NCBI RefSeq assembly: GCF_014212135.1
Contig: NZ_JACJVQ010000015.1
Span: 156,398-220,397 of the forward strand
Source of the DNA: Cohnella thailandensis
Lineage (GTDB): Bacteria > Bacillota > Bacilli > Paenibacillales > Paenibacillaceae
Direction: 5' to 3'
Length of the DNA stretch: 64,000 nt
Shown: piece by piece, positions 45,373 through 54,021 of the stretch
Layout of the letters: each line of letters begins with the position of its first letter
Position numbering within the stretch: position 1 is the stretch's first letter
Notes under the pieces: generated by a model
Seen by the model: the letters and a program-made list of their open reading frames with translations, nothing else
Told to the model about the DNA's origin: nothing
Database searches by the model: none
Position numbers and translations under genes: made by a program

Positions 45373-45415
45373 AAACGCCAAGTCTCGATAATGGCTCGAG
45401 CTTGGCGTTTTTTTT
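45373..45415 (+). terminator. terminator of the metal ATPase gene
   Basis: AAACGCCAAG/CTTGGCGTTT with an inner CTCGA/TCGAG stem, then eight T. Confidence 0.9.
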
Positions 45416-45427
45416 GGTTTCTCGAAC

Positions 45428-45620
45428 TCTAACGGAACGCACAGCCGTTATTTGGGTTCAACACGGCTGGTTTCCATTTTAACGGAAATCAGAGCCCTTA
45501 TTTTGGAAAAACAGCCCGTTTCATCATCATTTCGTCAAAATAGAGGCTCACAGTTCCGTTAAACTTCAGAAGTGGGCGTAGGAAGACAAATAGCGGCTGT
45601 CAGTTCCGTTAGAAGGTGAG
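45428..45620. repeat. intergenic TAACGGA/TTCCGTTA repeat block
   Basis: CTAACGGAA, GCCGTTATTT, TTAACGGAA, CAGTTCCGTTAA, CAGTTCCGTTAG in alternating orientation. It resembles the block at 10993-11197. No ORF. Confidence 0.6.
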
Positions 45621-45641
45621 ACCTCAGCAAGTCGTGCAGTT

Positions 45642-45710
45642 CCAAAGCTAGACCAAAGCTAAGACCAAAGCTAAGACCAAAGCTAAGACCAAAGCTAAGA
45701 CCAGACCTAG
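45642..45710. repeat. 12-bp tandem repeat
   Basis: GACCAAAGCTAA is repeated perfectly four times at 45651-45698, with degenerate half units on either side. It lies just upstream of the Fur-controlled promoter. Confidence 0.9.
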
Positions 45711-45762
45711 GATTTTCGACGAATAACTTGAAATGCAAAGCGAGAATGCCGCAAAATACAGG

Positions 45763-45790
45763 TTGCGAAATCCTTCGTTTCCGTTATAAT
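45763..45790 (+). promoter_or_regulatory. promoter of the small membrane protein
   Basis: TTGCGA (45763-45768), 16-bp spacer, TATAAT (45785-45790), abutted by the Fur box. Confidence 0.75.
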
Positions 45791-45792
45791 TA

Positions 45793-45807
45793 TGATAATG
45801 ATTATCA
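45793..45807 (+). promoter_or_regulatory. perfect Fur box
   Basis: TGATAATGATTATCA equals the Firmicute Fur 7-1-7 consensus TGATAATNATTATCA at every position. It lies over the predicted transcription start, so Fe-Fur should repress. Confidence 0.9.
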
Positions 45808-45839
45808 TTAACGTGAGCGGATGAGGAAGGGGCAAGAAG

Positions 45840-45953
45840 ATGGAATTCTTACTGCCGGCAACGACGTTCGTGCTCGTGATTCTGGGCGCTTTCTGCCTGT
45901 TCGCGGCGATGGCGAACGATCGGCGCAGCCGCGAGATGCAGGCGAGCGAATAA
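45840..45953 (+). CDS. 37-residue single-span membrane protein, Fur-controlled
   Basis: ATG at 45840 with GGAAGGGG eight bases upstream. It begins MEFLLPATTF; residues 3-24 form one hydrophobic helix with a Cys (C19), followed by a charged tail rich in Arg and Glu (NDRRSREMQ). The gene is too short for routine gene finders. It is the only coding sequence between the Fur-box promoter and the next transcription unit, and the T-run near 45996 could end its transcript. An iron-starvation microprotein that binds a membrane transporter is possible. Function unknown; alternatively the promoter drives a small RNA. Confidence 0.65.
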   Translation: MEFLLPATTFVLVILGAFCLFAAMANDRRSREMQASE

Positions 45954-46039
45954 AAGCGGAGCTTTTCCGATATCCTAGAGATAACAGAGAGGCTCTTTTT
46001 TTACGTTTGCCAAAATTTCGATCTCCGCGAAAAACACGG

Positions 46040-46068
46040 TTGACATTCCGGAATCCGGAGCGTAGAAT
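46040..46068 (+). promoter_or_regulatory. promoter of the leuA T-box leader
   Basis: TTGACA (46040-46045), 17-bp spacer, TAGAAT (46063-46068): near-consensus sigma-A promoter. Confidence 0.85.
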
Positions 46069-46074
46069 TGCACT

Positions 46075-46368
46075 TAATCAAGTGATGAATGAATCAAGCG
46101 ACAACACAATACGCTAAATGTTGTGATTAGAAATAGTAGATGCGATATGACCTTTCAGAGAGCCGTTGGTTGGTGCGAAACGGCAGCGTCGATCCCATCG
46201 AACTCGTCTATGAACAGCTGCCCGACAATGTAGGGTTAGACGGAGTTCCACCGTTACAGGGATAGATGGTGATGGCCATCGAAGAAGATCATTTCCACAT
46301 GGGAATGAATTAGAGTGGTACCGCGAGTTCAAACCTCGTCTCTATGCGTAGAGACGGGGTTTTTTTGC
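46075..46368 (+). promoter_or_regulatory. T-box leader, leucine specifier
   Basis: Leader with AGTAGA (46135), the stem I GGTGCGAAACGG element (46172-46183), a specifier loop GAA-CTC-G with CTC at 46203-46205 (Leu), and the conserved T-box AGAGTGGTACCGCG at 46312-46325. The terminator GTCTCTA/TAGAGAC with seven T follows at 46334-46366. Uncharged tRNA-Leu(GAG) should stabilise the antiterminator and switch on leuA. Confidence 0.93.
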
Positions 46369-46494
46369 ATCTTCGAACAAGTTGCGTCTGGTGGGTTAAA
46401 ATCCGGATTTAACCGACCGCGCTTCACATATAATCGTTCGTCGTCTTTGCCGCATTACCCTAACCCATTCCGCATCCTACAGGAGGCCAACCAT

Positions 46495-48036
46495 ATGAGC
46501 AACCGTAAAATTATCGTTTTGGACACCACGCTGCGCGACGGAGAACAAGTGCCCGGAGCCAAGCTGAACGTGCAGCAGAAGCTGGAGGTCGCGCAGCAGC
46601 TCAAGCGGCTGAACGTCGACATTATCGAAGCGGGGTTTCCGGCCTCGTCCTTGGGCGACTTTCAAGCCGTGCAGCAGATCGTAAAGAGCGTCGGCGACAG
46701 CGTGTCGATCACCGCCCTGGCCCGCGCGGTCAAGAACGATATCGATTCCGTGTACGAGAGCATCAAGCTGGCGCAGAATCCGCTGATCCATATCGTGCTG
46801 GGCACGTCGAACGTCCATGTGGAGAAAAAGTTCAACCGTTCCAAGGACGCGATTTTGCAGATGGGGGTCGATGCGGTCAAGTATGCGAAGACGCTGCTGC
46901 CTAACGTGCAATACTCCACGGAGGACGCGTCCCGTTCGGATTTCGAATATTTGTGGAGCACGATCGAGGCTGTGGTCAAGGCCGGAGCGACGATGATCAA
47001 CGTGCCCGATACGGTCGGCTACGCCGTGCCGGAGGAATTCGGCGACCTGATTCGCCGGATCAACGAGCGTTTGAAGAACTTGAACGACAAGGTAATTCTG
47101 AGCGTTCATTGTCACAACGACTTGGGCATGGCGACGGCGAATACGCTTAGCGCGGTGCGTAACGGAGCCGACAAGGTGGAATGCACGATCAACGGCTTGG
47201 GCGAGAGGGCCGGCAACGCCTCCCTGGAAGAAGTCGTCATGGGCATCAAGGTGCGGGAGAATTTCTACAACTGCCGCACGGATATCGAGACCAAGGAGCT
47301 GCTGCGTTCGTCGAAGCTGGTCAGCCTGCTGACGGGCTTGGACGTACAGGTCAACAAGGCGATTACCGGAGACAACGCGTTCGCGCATTCGTCCGGCATT
47401 CACCAGGACGGCTTGCTGAAGGATAAGAACGTATACGAGATCATGTCTCCGGAGGACATCGGCGGCGACAGCATGGAGCTGATTCTTACGGCCCGTTCGG
47501 GACGCCACGCGTTCAAGAACGCGGTGGAGAAGATGGGCTTCGAGCCGGGAGAAGGAGACGACTTCGAGCAGCTGTTCCAGCAGTTCCTGGCGCTGGCCGA
47601 CTCGAAGAAGGAAGTGTACGACCACGACGTGTTCTACCTGCTGACGAAGCATCGCGACATTCCGGCGGCGGACCGGCAATTGTTCGAGCTGGAATCGTTC
47701 CAGGTGATCAGCAACGAGCTGTACCCGACGGCCACGGTGCAGCTCAAGAAGGGGACCGAGACGTTCACGGGAACGTCGGTCGGAGACGGCCCGATCGACG
47801 CTCTGTACGGCGTGCTGAAATCGCTGACCGGCTTGGACGTGGAGCTGAAGGATTATAAGATTAACAGCCTGTCGCGAGGAACGGAAGCGGTCGGCCGGGT
47901 GAGCATCCGCCTGGAATACCAGGGCAAGATTTATTCCGGCCGCGCGATGGATACGGACATTCTCAAGGCCAGCGCGCTTGCTTTCTTGAACGGTATCAAT
48001 GCCGCCGTGTTGGATGAGCAGCCCGTGCTGAGGTGA
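46495..48036 (+). CDS. leuA: 2-isopropylmalate synthase
   Basis: 513 residues. The ATG at 46495 follows AGGAGG; the longer frame from 46315 runs back through the T-box and is rejected. TIM barrel with DTTLRDGEQ (metal Asp and catalytic Arg), HCHNDLG (zinc His pair) and the NGLGERAGNA loop, and a C-terminal allosteric LeuA dimer domain (from about 390) for leucine feedback. It condenses acetyl-CoA and 2-oxoisovalerate, the first committed step of leucine synthesis. No leuBCD or ilv genes follow, so it is a free-standing unit. Confidence 0.96.
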   Translation: MSNRKIIVLDTTLRDGEQVPGAKLNVQQKLEVAQQLKRLNVDIIEAGFPASSLGDFQAVQQIVKSVGDSVSITALARAVKNDIDSVYESIKLAQNPLIHIVLGTSNVHVEKKFNRSKDAILQMGVDAVKYAKTLLPNVQYSTEDASRSDFEYLWSTIEAVVKAGATMINVPDTVGYAVPEEFGDLIRRINERLKNLNDKVILSVHCHNDLGMATANTLSAVRNGADKVECTINGLGERAGNASLEEVVMGIKVRENFYNCRTDIETKELLRSSKLVSLLTGLDVQVNKAITGDNAFAHSSGIHQDGLLKDKNVYEIMSPEDIGGDSMELILTARSGRHAFKNAVEKMGFEPGEGDDFEQLFQQFLALADSKKEVYDHDVFYLLTKHRDIPAADRQLFELESFQVISNELYPTATVQLKKGTETFTGTSVGDGPIDALYGVLKSLTGLDVELKDYKINSLSRGTEAVGRVSIRLEYQGKIYSGRAMDTDILKASALAFLNGINAAVLDEQPVLR

Positions 48037-48391
48037 TTCGGCATGAATTCGACATCATTAAAGCCTTGACGACGGGAAGCGATCAGTCGCTTATAAAAGG
48101 GAGCATGCTGCCTGCAATCAAGTGGCCACGGTACGGAGACCGAGGATTTGAAGGTGAGATGTCCATCTACGTTCGAGTATTGAGCCATGAAGCGTCGGAG
48201 ACAGATTTCTGTCTTTGGCGCTTTTTTTTAGGGGCGGCAACAAGACTCTGTCAAGACCCCAAATCGCAGACATTGAAAATAGCCATGGCCAGAAGAAGTC
48301 AGGCACGGATCCAAAGGAATATTCAAATAATCCTCAAGAACCTGGGGAACATAACAAGAGTGTTTTCAAGCAGGGAGAGGAATCGCGCAGC
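48037..48391. other. intergenic stretch after leuA
   Basis: 355 bp with one terminator (48190-48228). A TTGACG around 48066 with TTATAAAAG about 20 bp later may be a promoter. ORFs here lack ribosome sites. Confidence 0.4.
48190..48228 (+). terminator. terminator downstream of leuA
   Basis: AGCGTC..AGACAGA / TCTGTCT..GGCGCT hairpin with seven T. Confidence 0.8.
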
Positions 48392-48883
48392 ATGACATTA
48401 GAGCGGCTTGTACTCATAGTAATTTGGATTGTAAGCATCCTTGCAATCATTTTGTTTATTCCAAAAAACAAGCGAAGAGAAGCCATATTATCTTTTCTTG
48501 CGTGTCAAGCGATTACATGGGTGAACAGCATGCTTCACGTTAAATATGGTTTGCTTGAGTTTCCTGTACGAGAATTTCCGAAAGCGACCGATCTTTTATT
48601 CACTTCGGAGTACATGATGTATCCTTTGATGTGTTCCCTTTATTTTATTCATGAACCCGGATCAAGTAACCTGCTGCGGCTCTTCTATCTAGCCGGGTGC
48701 ATATCCTGTCTAACCCTCATTGATGTAATTATTAGTACATACACGAACCTTATTAAATACACAAACTATTCTTGGTATTGGACATGGATCGATTTCTTCT
48801 TGATATTCTTGTTAACCAACGTTTATTGTAAATGGTTTTTCAAACGTGGAGTATTATATCAAGAACGGAGAACGGCTCGATGA
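48392..48883 (+). CDS. CBO0543-family-like integral membrane protein (first copy)
   Basis: 163 residues. The ATG at 48392 has GGGAGAGG about 11 bases upstream; the open frame from 48215 overlaps the terminator. Four to five membrane helices, with the shared features FIPKNKRREA, LLEFPVREF, SEYMMYPLMC and YSWYWTWIDFF. I recognise the pattern from small Clostridium/Bacillus/Paenibacillus membrane proteins named CBO0543 after a C. botulinum gene. No known function. Base composition is visibly more AT-rich than the neighbours, which suggests a separate origin. Overlaps the next gene by four bases. Confidence 0.85.
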   Translation: MTLERLVLIVIWIVSILAIILFIPKNKRREAILSFLACQAITWVNSMLHVKYGLLEFPVREFPKATDLLFTSEYMMYPLMCSLYFIHEPGSSNLLRLFYLAGCISCLTLIDVIISTYTNLIKYTNYSWYWTWIDFFLIFLLTNVYCKWFFKRGVLYQERRTAR

Positions 48884-49356
48884 GTAGGGAATGGATGATA
48901 TTGGTTGCTGTATGGGTAACGGCGTTCTCCCTGTTTTTCTTCATTCCTCGCAAAGCATTTCGGTTGGCTCAATTGGCAATATTGTTCAAGCAGTTGATTA
49001 CATGGATAATCGGTCTTGTCGTGGTAGAACTCGGCTTGATCGAATACCCGGTACGTGAGTTTGCATCCGAAAACAGATCAAGCTTCACTTTTGAGTATTT
49101 AGTTTACCCCATCGTATGCGGGCTTTTTAATGCTCGTTATCCGGAGAATAGAAGCTTGGGTTTTAAGCTGCTTTACTACTGCTCGTACTGCAGTGTAATA
49201 ACCGTAATAGAACTGCTGATCGAAATAAATACAGATCTAATCAGGTATCTTCATTGGAACTGGTACTGGACATGGATAACGCTGTTTGCCACCTTTCTTA
49301 TGTCCCGTAAATTTTGCAAGTGGTACTTTAGCATCAGCAAAATAGCCAGCGATTAG
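48880..49356 (+). CDS. CBO0543-family-like integral membrane protein (second copy)
   Basis: 158 residues. The ATG at 48880 overlaps the first copy's stop (ATGA). A tandem paralogue: FIPRKAFRLAQ, LIEYPVREFA, FEYLVYPIVCG and NWYWTWITLF align with the first protein at the same places. Both end in a basic or aromatic CKW motif (YCKWFF, FCKWYF) after the last helix. Coupled translation of two paralogues suggests a heteromeric membrane complex. AT-rich like its partner. Confidence 0.85.
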   Translation: MSREWMILVAVWVTAFSLFFFIPRKAFRLAQLAILFKQLITWIIGLVVVELGLIEYPVREFASENRSSFTFEYLVYPIVCGLFNARYPENRSLGFKLLYYCSYCSVITVIELLIEINTDLIRYLHWNWYWTWITLFATFLMSRKFCKWYFSISKIASD

Positions 49357-49442
49357 CCCCGAAGCGACACTCAAGCTCAGGGCTTTTTTTCAATACGATC
49401 GGAGCAACTGAACGCCCGGCTTCTTAGAAACCGGGCTTTTTT
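49355..49442 (+). terminator. two successive terminators
   Basis: A loose AGCCC/GGGCT hairpin with T7 at 49376-49390 and a stronger GCCCGG-CTTCTTAGAAA-CCGGGC with T6 at 49413-49442. Confidence 0.8.
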
Positions 49443-49622
49443 GTATTCGGCAGCAGCAACAAGCTCGAAAAATGTCGAAAAAAGAGAAACAGTGGCATAA
49501 TTTACCTCAGTTTTACACTTCCCGAACATACCCCGTACTCTCAGAAACTATAATCGATCGGGTTACGAGACAAGAATCAACCGTTCAAATGAATGAACGG
49601 GAAGGAAACGGGAGGAATCGTA
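49443..49622. promoter_or_regulatory. promoter region of the secreted-enzyme cluster
   Basis: TATAAT at 49549-49554 without a good -35, so it may need an activator. An ACCGTTCAAATGAATGAACGG dyad is visible just before the ribosome site (core GTTCA-AATG-AATGAAC, around 49580-49598). Confidence 0.4.
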
Positions 49623-52358
49623 GTGAAAAAAGCAGTCAGTTCTCTAACCGTGCTCTCTATGCTGTTAACTCTAGTATTTACGTTGGGAGTTTCAACGGAT
49701 AGAGCGGCCGCGGAAGAGACGACAAGCAACGTCATTCTCGCGCGTGACAGCGAATGGACGTATCTGGACGACGGCACCGATCAAGGCACCGCATGGCGTT
49801 CGGCCGCATTCGACGACAGCGTCTGGAAGCAGGCGGCAGCTCCGCTTGGCTACGCAAGCAGCGGCAAGGGGCTGGACCTTAAGACGTGGATCGGATACGG
49901 CTCCGATTCCAACAGCAAATATATCACGACTTATTTCCGCAAGGAGTTCGAAGTGACCGACCTCGCGGCGATCAAGCAGCTGGCGGCCACGCTCGTCCGC
50001 GACGACGGAGCCGTCGTTTACTTGAACGGCCGGGAGGTTTACCGCACGAACATGCCAAGCGGAACGATCTCCTACGCTACGCTAGCTTCCAGCGCCGTCG
50101 GCGACGAGCGGACGAACGACGACTTCAGCATCGATTCGTCCCTGCTCGTAAACGGGACGAACGTTATCGCCGTCGAGGTGCATCAGAACGCGGCGACCAG
50201 CTCGGATTTGTTTTTCTCGCTGGAGCTTGCGAGCTCGGATACTTCGCCTTACGCGCCGATCGCGATCGCGATGTCGTTGTATGGCAACGCGAAAACGAGC
50301 CGCTCCTTCGCTTGGTATACCAATTATGCGAATCCGCAGAACGCTCCCGCGAACGTCATGGATAGCATCGTCGAAGTCGTGCCGGCAGGCGAGGGGTTCG
50401 ACTCTCCGTCCAAGCTGCGCTTCACGGGAGATCCGGAGGATACGAAGGCTTTGACCCTTAAGGTGACGAGCTCCACCACGGGTTCTTTTATCAGCCACAA
50501 AGTCGTCGCCGACGGATTAGCTTCGGGAACGAAGTACGAATACCGGGTCGGAAGCGACGGTCTTTGGAGTGAAACCGGAAGCTTTACGACGGAAGCGGAA
50601 GACGAGAAATCCTACGATTTTCTATACTTGACGGACTCTCAAGGAGCGAATTCGGGAGATTACGAGGTTTGGGCGAATACGCTGAGAAACGGGCTGGAGG
50701 ATTACCCGAACGCCAAGTTTCTGTTGATGCCGGGCGACCAGGTCGATGCGGGAGCGCTGGAATCCCAATGGCTCGATTACTTCGGCAAGCCTCAGGACAT
50801 GCTGCTGAACCTGCCGCTGATGGCAGCGATCGGCAATCACGAAGGGCCTTACAATCCGAACTTCTCCTATCATTTCAACTATCCGACGAACGCGATCGAT
50901 AGCGAGCTGCCGCCGGGCACCGTCTATTCTTTCGATTACGGGGATGCCCACTTCATGGTTCTGAACACGATGGACATCAATTGGGACAGCGCGCAAAGCG
51001 AATCCTTCGAGCAACAGATCGAATGGCTGAAAAAAGAAGTGGCCGAAACGGACAAGAAGTGGAAGGTCGTCGCCATGCACAAAGCGATCTATTCGCTTGG
51101 CAACCATTCGACGGATTCGGATATTATCGCGCTCCGGCAAAAAATGTATCCGATCTTCGACGAGCTTGGCATCGACGTCGTCCTGCAAGGGCATGATCAC
51201 ACGTTCATGAGATCCTATCAGATGTATAACGGCAAGCCGGCGACCGACATCGAAACCGATGATAATGGCAATGTCCTGAATCCGGACGGAACGCTGTACA
51301 TGATCAACAATGCGTCGGGAAGGAAGTTTTACGATCTCAAGAGCGGGGTCGACCGCTATTACGCGGCGGTATACGAGCAGCCGTATGTCGCGATATATTC
51401 GGGCATCCGAATGACCGAGAACAGCCTCACGATCGAGTCCTACAGATCGGGAGAAGCGGATCCGTTCGACACGTACACGATCATCCGAAACGACAGCAAG
51501 CCGGAGCCGGTCGTGGGACTAACCTCCGAGAAGACGGGCGACGGGAAGACGGTGATCTCCTGGACGAAGCCGAACGATTCCGATTCCGAAGATCAAGTGA
51601 GAGGCTTCCGGATCTACGAGGCGAATGGCAAGCTGGGCGCGAACTGGAGCCAATACGTTCCGGCCGTCGAAGGACAAACCGATTATCGATTCACGGTGGA
51701 AAGTACCGGCTCCGACGAGGTCTATGAATTTGCCGTGAAAACCGTAAACAAGAGGGACAATTCGGAAGCCAGCTTCGTCAGCACGGCGGACATCAAGACG
51801 GCGGCGCCGACCTCCCCCGTAGTGGACGACGGCCGCAACACGTTCGGCTGGACGAACGTTCCCGGCTACGACAACCCGGCCGACTATGAATACAGCGTCG
51901 ACAACGGCGCAACTTGGGAGCCGGTAGAGCAGAATCCGCAGCAGCTCGAAGCCGGCGATTATCCGGCAGGGACCGTTCAGGTTCGGGTTAGGGCGAACGA
52001 AGCGGAAGGCACGCCGGCAGGCAACGCTCTCGCGTCGAACGCCGCTTTTACCGCGAATAACGTTCGCGATACCTACGAGCTTGCCGGAACGATGACCCGC
52101 GGCGATCAGCTTCGAATCGACGTGTCGGCGGAACAGGTCGCGGATTACGGCGGAGACGCCTACCTCGTCTTCGAGCTACTGAAGGGCGACGAGCCGGTTC
52201 TCATCAACGCGGTCTCGGTAAAGCAGGACAAGCTGAGCCTTTCCCAGTACTTCAACGTCAGCGGCGAAGAGTACCGGGTCAAAGCGTTCGTCTTCGATAA
52301 ATTCGACGGAGAGTTAGCCGTTCCCGTTCAGTTGGCCAGACCGATCGAGCTCCAGTAA
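49623..52358 (+). CDS. secreted multidomain metallophosphoesterase
   Basis: 911 residues. The GTG at 49623 with GGGAGG seven bases upstream is preferred to the ATG at 49593. Signal peptide to about residue 30. Residues about 36-210 form a galactose-binding-like jelly roll (DDGAVVYLNG, RTNMPSG). Next come a purple-acid-phosphatase-type N domain and a calcineurin-like core with metal motifs D338-S-Q, GDQVD (371-375), GNHE (404-407), H486 and GHDH (523-526). An FN3 domain, an FGWTNV domain (about 730-810) and a C-terminal beta domain follow. The first motif is DxQ rather than DxH or DxG. Jelly roll, FGWTNV and C-terminal domains recur in the GH92 protein. Extracellular phosphatase or phosphodiesterase. 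Confidence 0.9.
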   Translation: MKKAVSSLTVLSMLLTLVFTLGVSTDRAAAEETTSNVILARDSEWTYLDDGTDQGTAWRSAAFDDSVWKQAAAPLGYASSGKGLDLKTWIGYGSDSNSKYITTYFRKEFEVTDLAAIKQLAATLVRDDGAVVYLNGREVYRTNMPSGTISYATLASSAVGDERTNDDFSIDSSLLVNGTNVIAVEVHQNAATSSDLFFSLELASSDTSPYAPIAIAMSLYGNAKTSRSFAWYTNYANPQNAPANVMDSIVEVVPAGEGFDSPSKLRFTGDPEDTKALTLKVTSSTTGSFISHKVVADGLASGTKYEYRVGSDGLWSETGSFTTEAEDEKSYDFLYLTDSQGANSGDYEVWANTLRNGLEDYPNAKFLLMPGDQVDAGALESQWLDYFGKPQDMLLNLPLMAAIGNHEGPYNPNFSYHFNYPTNAIDSELPPGTVYSFDYGDAHFMVLNTMDINWDSAQSESFEQQIEWLKKEVAETDKKWKVVAMHKAIYSLGNHSTDSDIIALRQKMYPIFDELGIDVVLQGHDHTFMRSYQMYNGKPATDIETDDNGNVLNPDGTLYMINNASGRKFYDLKSGVDRYYAAVYEQPYVAIYSGIRMTENSLTIESYRSGEADPFDTYTIIRNDSKPEPVVGLTSEKTGDGKTVISWTKPNDSDSEDQVRGFRIYEANGKLGANWSQYVPAVEGQTDYRFTVESTGSDEVYEFAVKTVNKRDNSEASFVSTADIKTAAPTSPVVDDGRNTFGWTNVPGYDNPADYEYSVDNGATWEPVEQNPQQLEAGDYPAGTVQVRVRANEAEGTPAGNALASNAAFTANNVRDTYELAGTMTRGDQLRIDVSAEQVADYGGDAYLVFELLKGDEPVLINAVSVKQDKLSLSQYFNVSGEEYRVKAFVFDKFDGELAVPVQLARPIELQ

Positions 52359-52383
52359 CGGATAGAAGAAAGGAAGGAATCCG

Positions 52384-53994
52384 GTGAAGAAAACTATCGC
52401 GTCGCTTTTGGCGCTGCTGTTCGTCTTGGCGCCCTTGTCGGTTTATGCCGCATCGCCGCTTACTCTCCAATTAAGCGCGACGGAAGTACAGCGAGGAGAC
52501 TCCCTCGTCCTGAAAGGTACCGCGGCGGCCGAGAACGGCGATATCGTCGTCAAGATCGTCAAACCCGATAATGCGGTATTCCATATCGACGTCCTGACCG
52601 TCTCGGACGGTCAATTTTCGGCGCAAGTCGCGATTCCGAGCGACGCGAATTCGGCCCCGGACGGTACCTATACGGTCGTGGCCGGCAACGGCGCCGAGTC
52701 GGCCACGAAGACCTTCGCGGTCGTTCAGGGCGGCGGCACCAATCCGCCTGTCGATCCAACTCCGACGAATCCGCCCGTCGTAACGCCGCCGGCTTCGTCC
52801 GGCAAGGACATTCCGAGCGGTTCCGGGTCGGCCAGCGGATCGGTCGTCACGCCGGAGCTTGCCTCGGACGGACGATATCTCGCGGGCAGCGAGACGATGA
52901 ACCGGGCGATCTCGCAGGCGAACGGAGGCTCGGTTACGATCGAGCTTCCGGCTTCCGCGGCGGAAGCCGGCTCCGCCCTGGAGCTCCCGGCCGGTTCGAT
53001 TCAAGCCCTCCGGGACAAATCGCTCGATTTGATCCTGACGTCCGGCAACCGGACGGTTCGCCTGCCGGCGGGCTCGATTCCGGCATCCTCCGGAGACAAT
53101 TCGAGATTCCGCGTCGTTCTGCAAGCGGCCTATTCGGACGAGGCGCGCAAGCTGGTCAGCCAGTCGCTTCAATCGTCTTCGGACTATAAGCCGACGGGCG
53201 TCGTTCTGTCCGTCGTGATCGAATGGATCTCCGGCGATAAAGTAACGAACGTTCATCAGCTGAACAAACCCGCCACCGTTGCCATTAAGCTGACGGACGA
53301 TCAGGCGAGGCAAATCATGGCGAACTTGGCGGGCGTGTACTACATCGACGGAGGCGCGCCGCAATACGTGAAGGGAACCGTCAGCGGCGGCACGTTCACG
53401 TTCCAGACGGATCACTTCTCGCTTTATTCCATTCTCGAATTCGCCAAGACCTTCGCCGATTTGAAGGGGCATTGGTCGGAGAATTCCGTTCTGTCGCTGG
53501 CGGCTAAGCATATCGTGAACGGCGTCGACAACTCCCATTACGAGCCGAACCGCAGCATTACCCGGGGCGAGTTCGCGGTTGCGCTGATGAGGGCGGTCGA
53601 TTGGACGGGCAAAGCCTCCATTCCGAACGCGGCGAATCCGTTTAAGGACGTACCATCGGATCGTTATTACGCGGAACAAGCGGCGCAATCGGCAGCCCTC
53701 GGCATTCTGAACGGATACGAAGGAGCCTTCCGCCCGAATGCCCTGATCACGAGAGAGGAAGCGGTCGTCGCGCTGATCCGCGCGGCCAAGGTCATCGGAC
53801 AGGAGATGACGGGGTCGGCCGAGCTTAGCTTCAGCGACAAGGGCAGCATTTCTTCTTGGGCGTTAGAAGCGGTCAGAGCCGCTTCGGCGAACGGGCTGAT
53901 CGAGGGCGACGGAACGCGATTCCATCCGGGCAACCCTCTGACCCGAGCCGAAATCGCCGTCATGATCGAGCGTTTATTGCCGACAGGCGCTTAA
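52384..53994 (+). CDS. SLH-domain surface protein
   Basis: 536 residues. The GTG at 52384 follows GGAAGGA. Signal peptide (LLALLFVLAPLSVYA), an Ig-like domain (about 25-115), a Pro/Thr/Ser-rich linker, and a beta-rich middle with repeated ELPASA/LPAGS elements (about 165-355). Three SLH domains (about 360-535) should bind secondary cell-wall polymer. No enzyme domain. It stands between two secreted enzymes that share non-catalytic domains, 25 and 27 bp from its neighbours, so it may be the cell-wall scaffold that holds them. That last point is inference. Confidence 0.9.
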   Translation: MKKTIASLLALLFVLAPLSVYAASPLTLQLSATEVQRGDSLVLKGTAAAENGDIVVKIVKPDNAVFHIDVLTVSDGQFSAQVAIPSDANSAPDGTYTVVAGNGAESATKTFAVVQGGGTNPPVDPTPTNPPVVTPPASSGKDIPSGSGSASGSVVTPELASDGRYLAGSETMNRAISQANGGSVTIELPASAAEAGSALELPAGSIQALRDKSLDLILTSGNRTVRLPAGSIPASSGDNSRFRVVLQAAYSDEARKLVSQSLQSSSDYKPTGVVLSVVIEWISGDKVTNVHQLNKPATVAIKLTDDQARQIMANLAGVYYIDGGAPQYVKGTVSGGTFTFQTDHFSLYSILEFAKTFADLKGHWSENSVLSLAAKHIVNGVDNSHYEPNRSITRGEFAVALMRAVDWTGKASIPNAANPFKDVPSDRYYAEQAAQSAALGILNGYEGAFRPNALITREEAVVALIRAAKVIGQEMTGSAELSFSDKGSISSWALEAVRAASANGLIEGDGTRFHPGNPLTRAEIAVMIERLLPTGA

Positions 53995-54021
53995 TAACCT
54001 TCCCCTGGAGGAGCGAATCGA

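Noticed and set aside
48033..48395. ORF starting at the end of leuA
   Set aside because: It runs through the terminator at 48190-48228, has no ribosome site and ends inside the first CBO0543-like gene.
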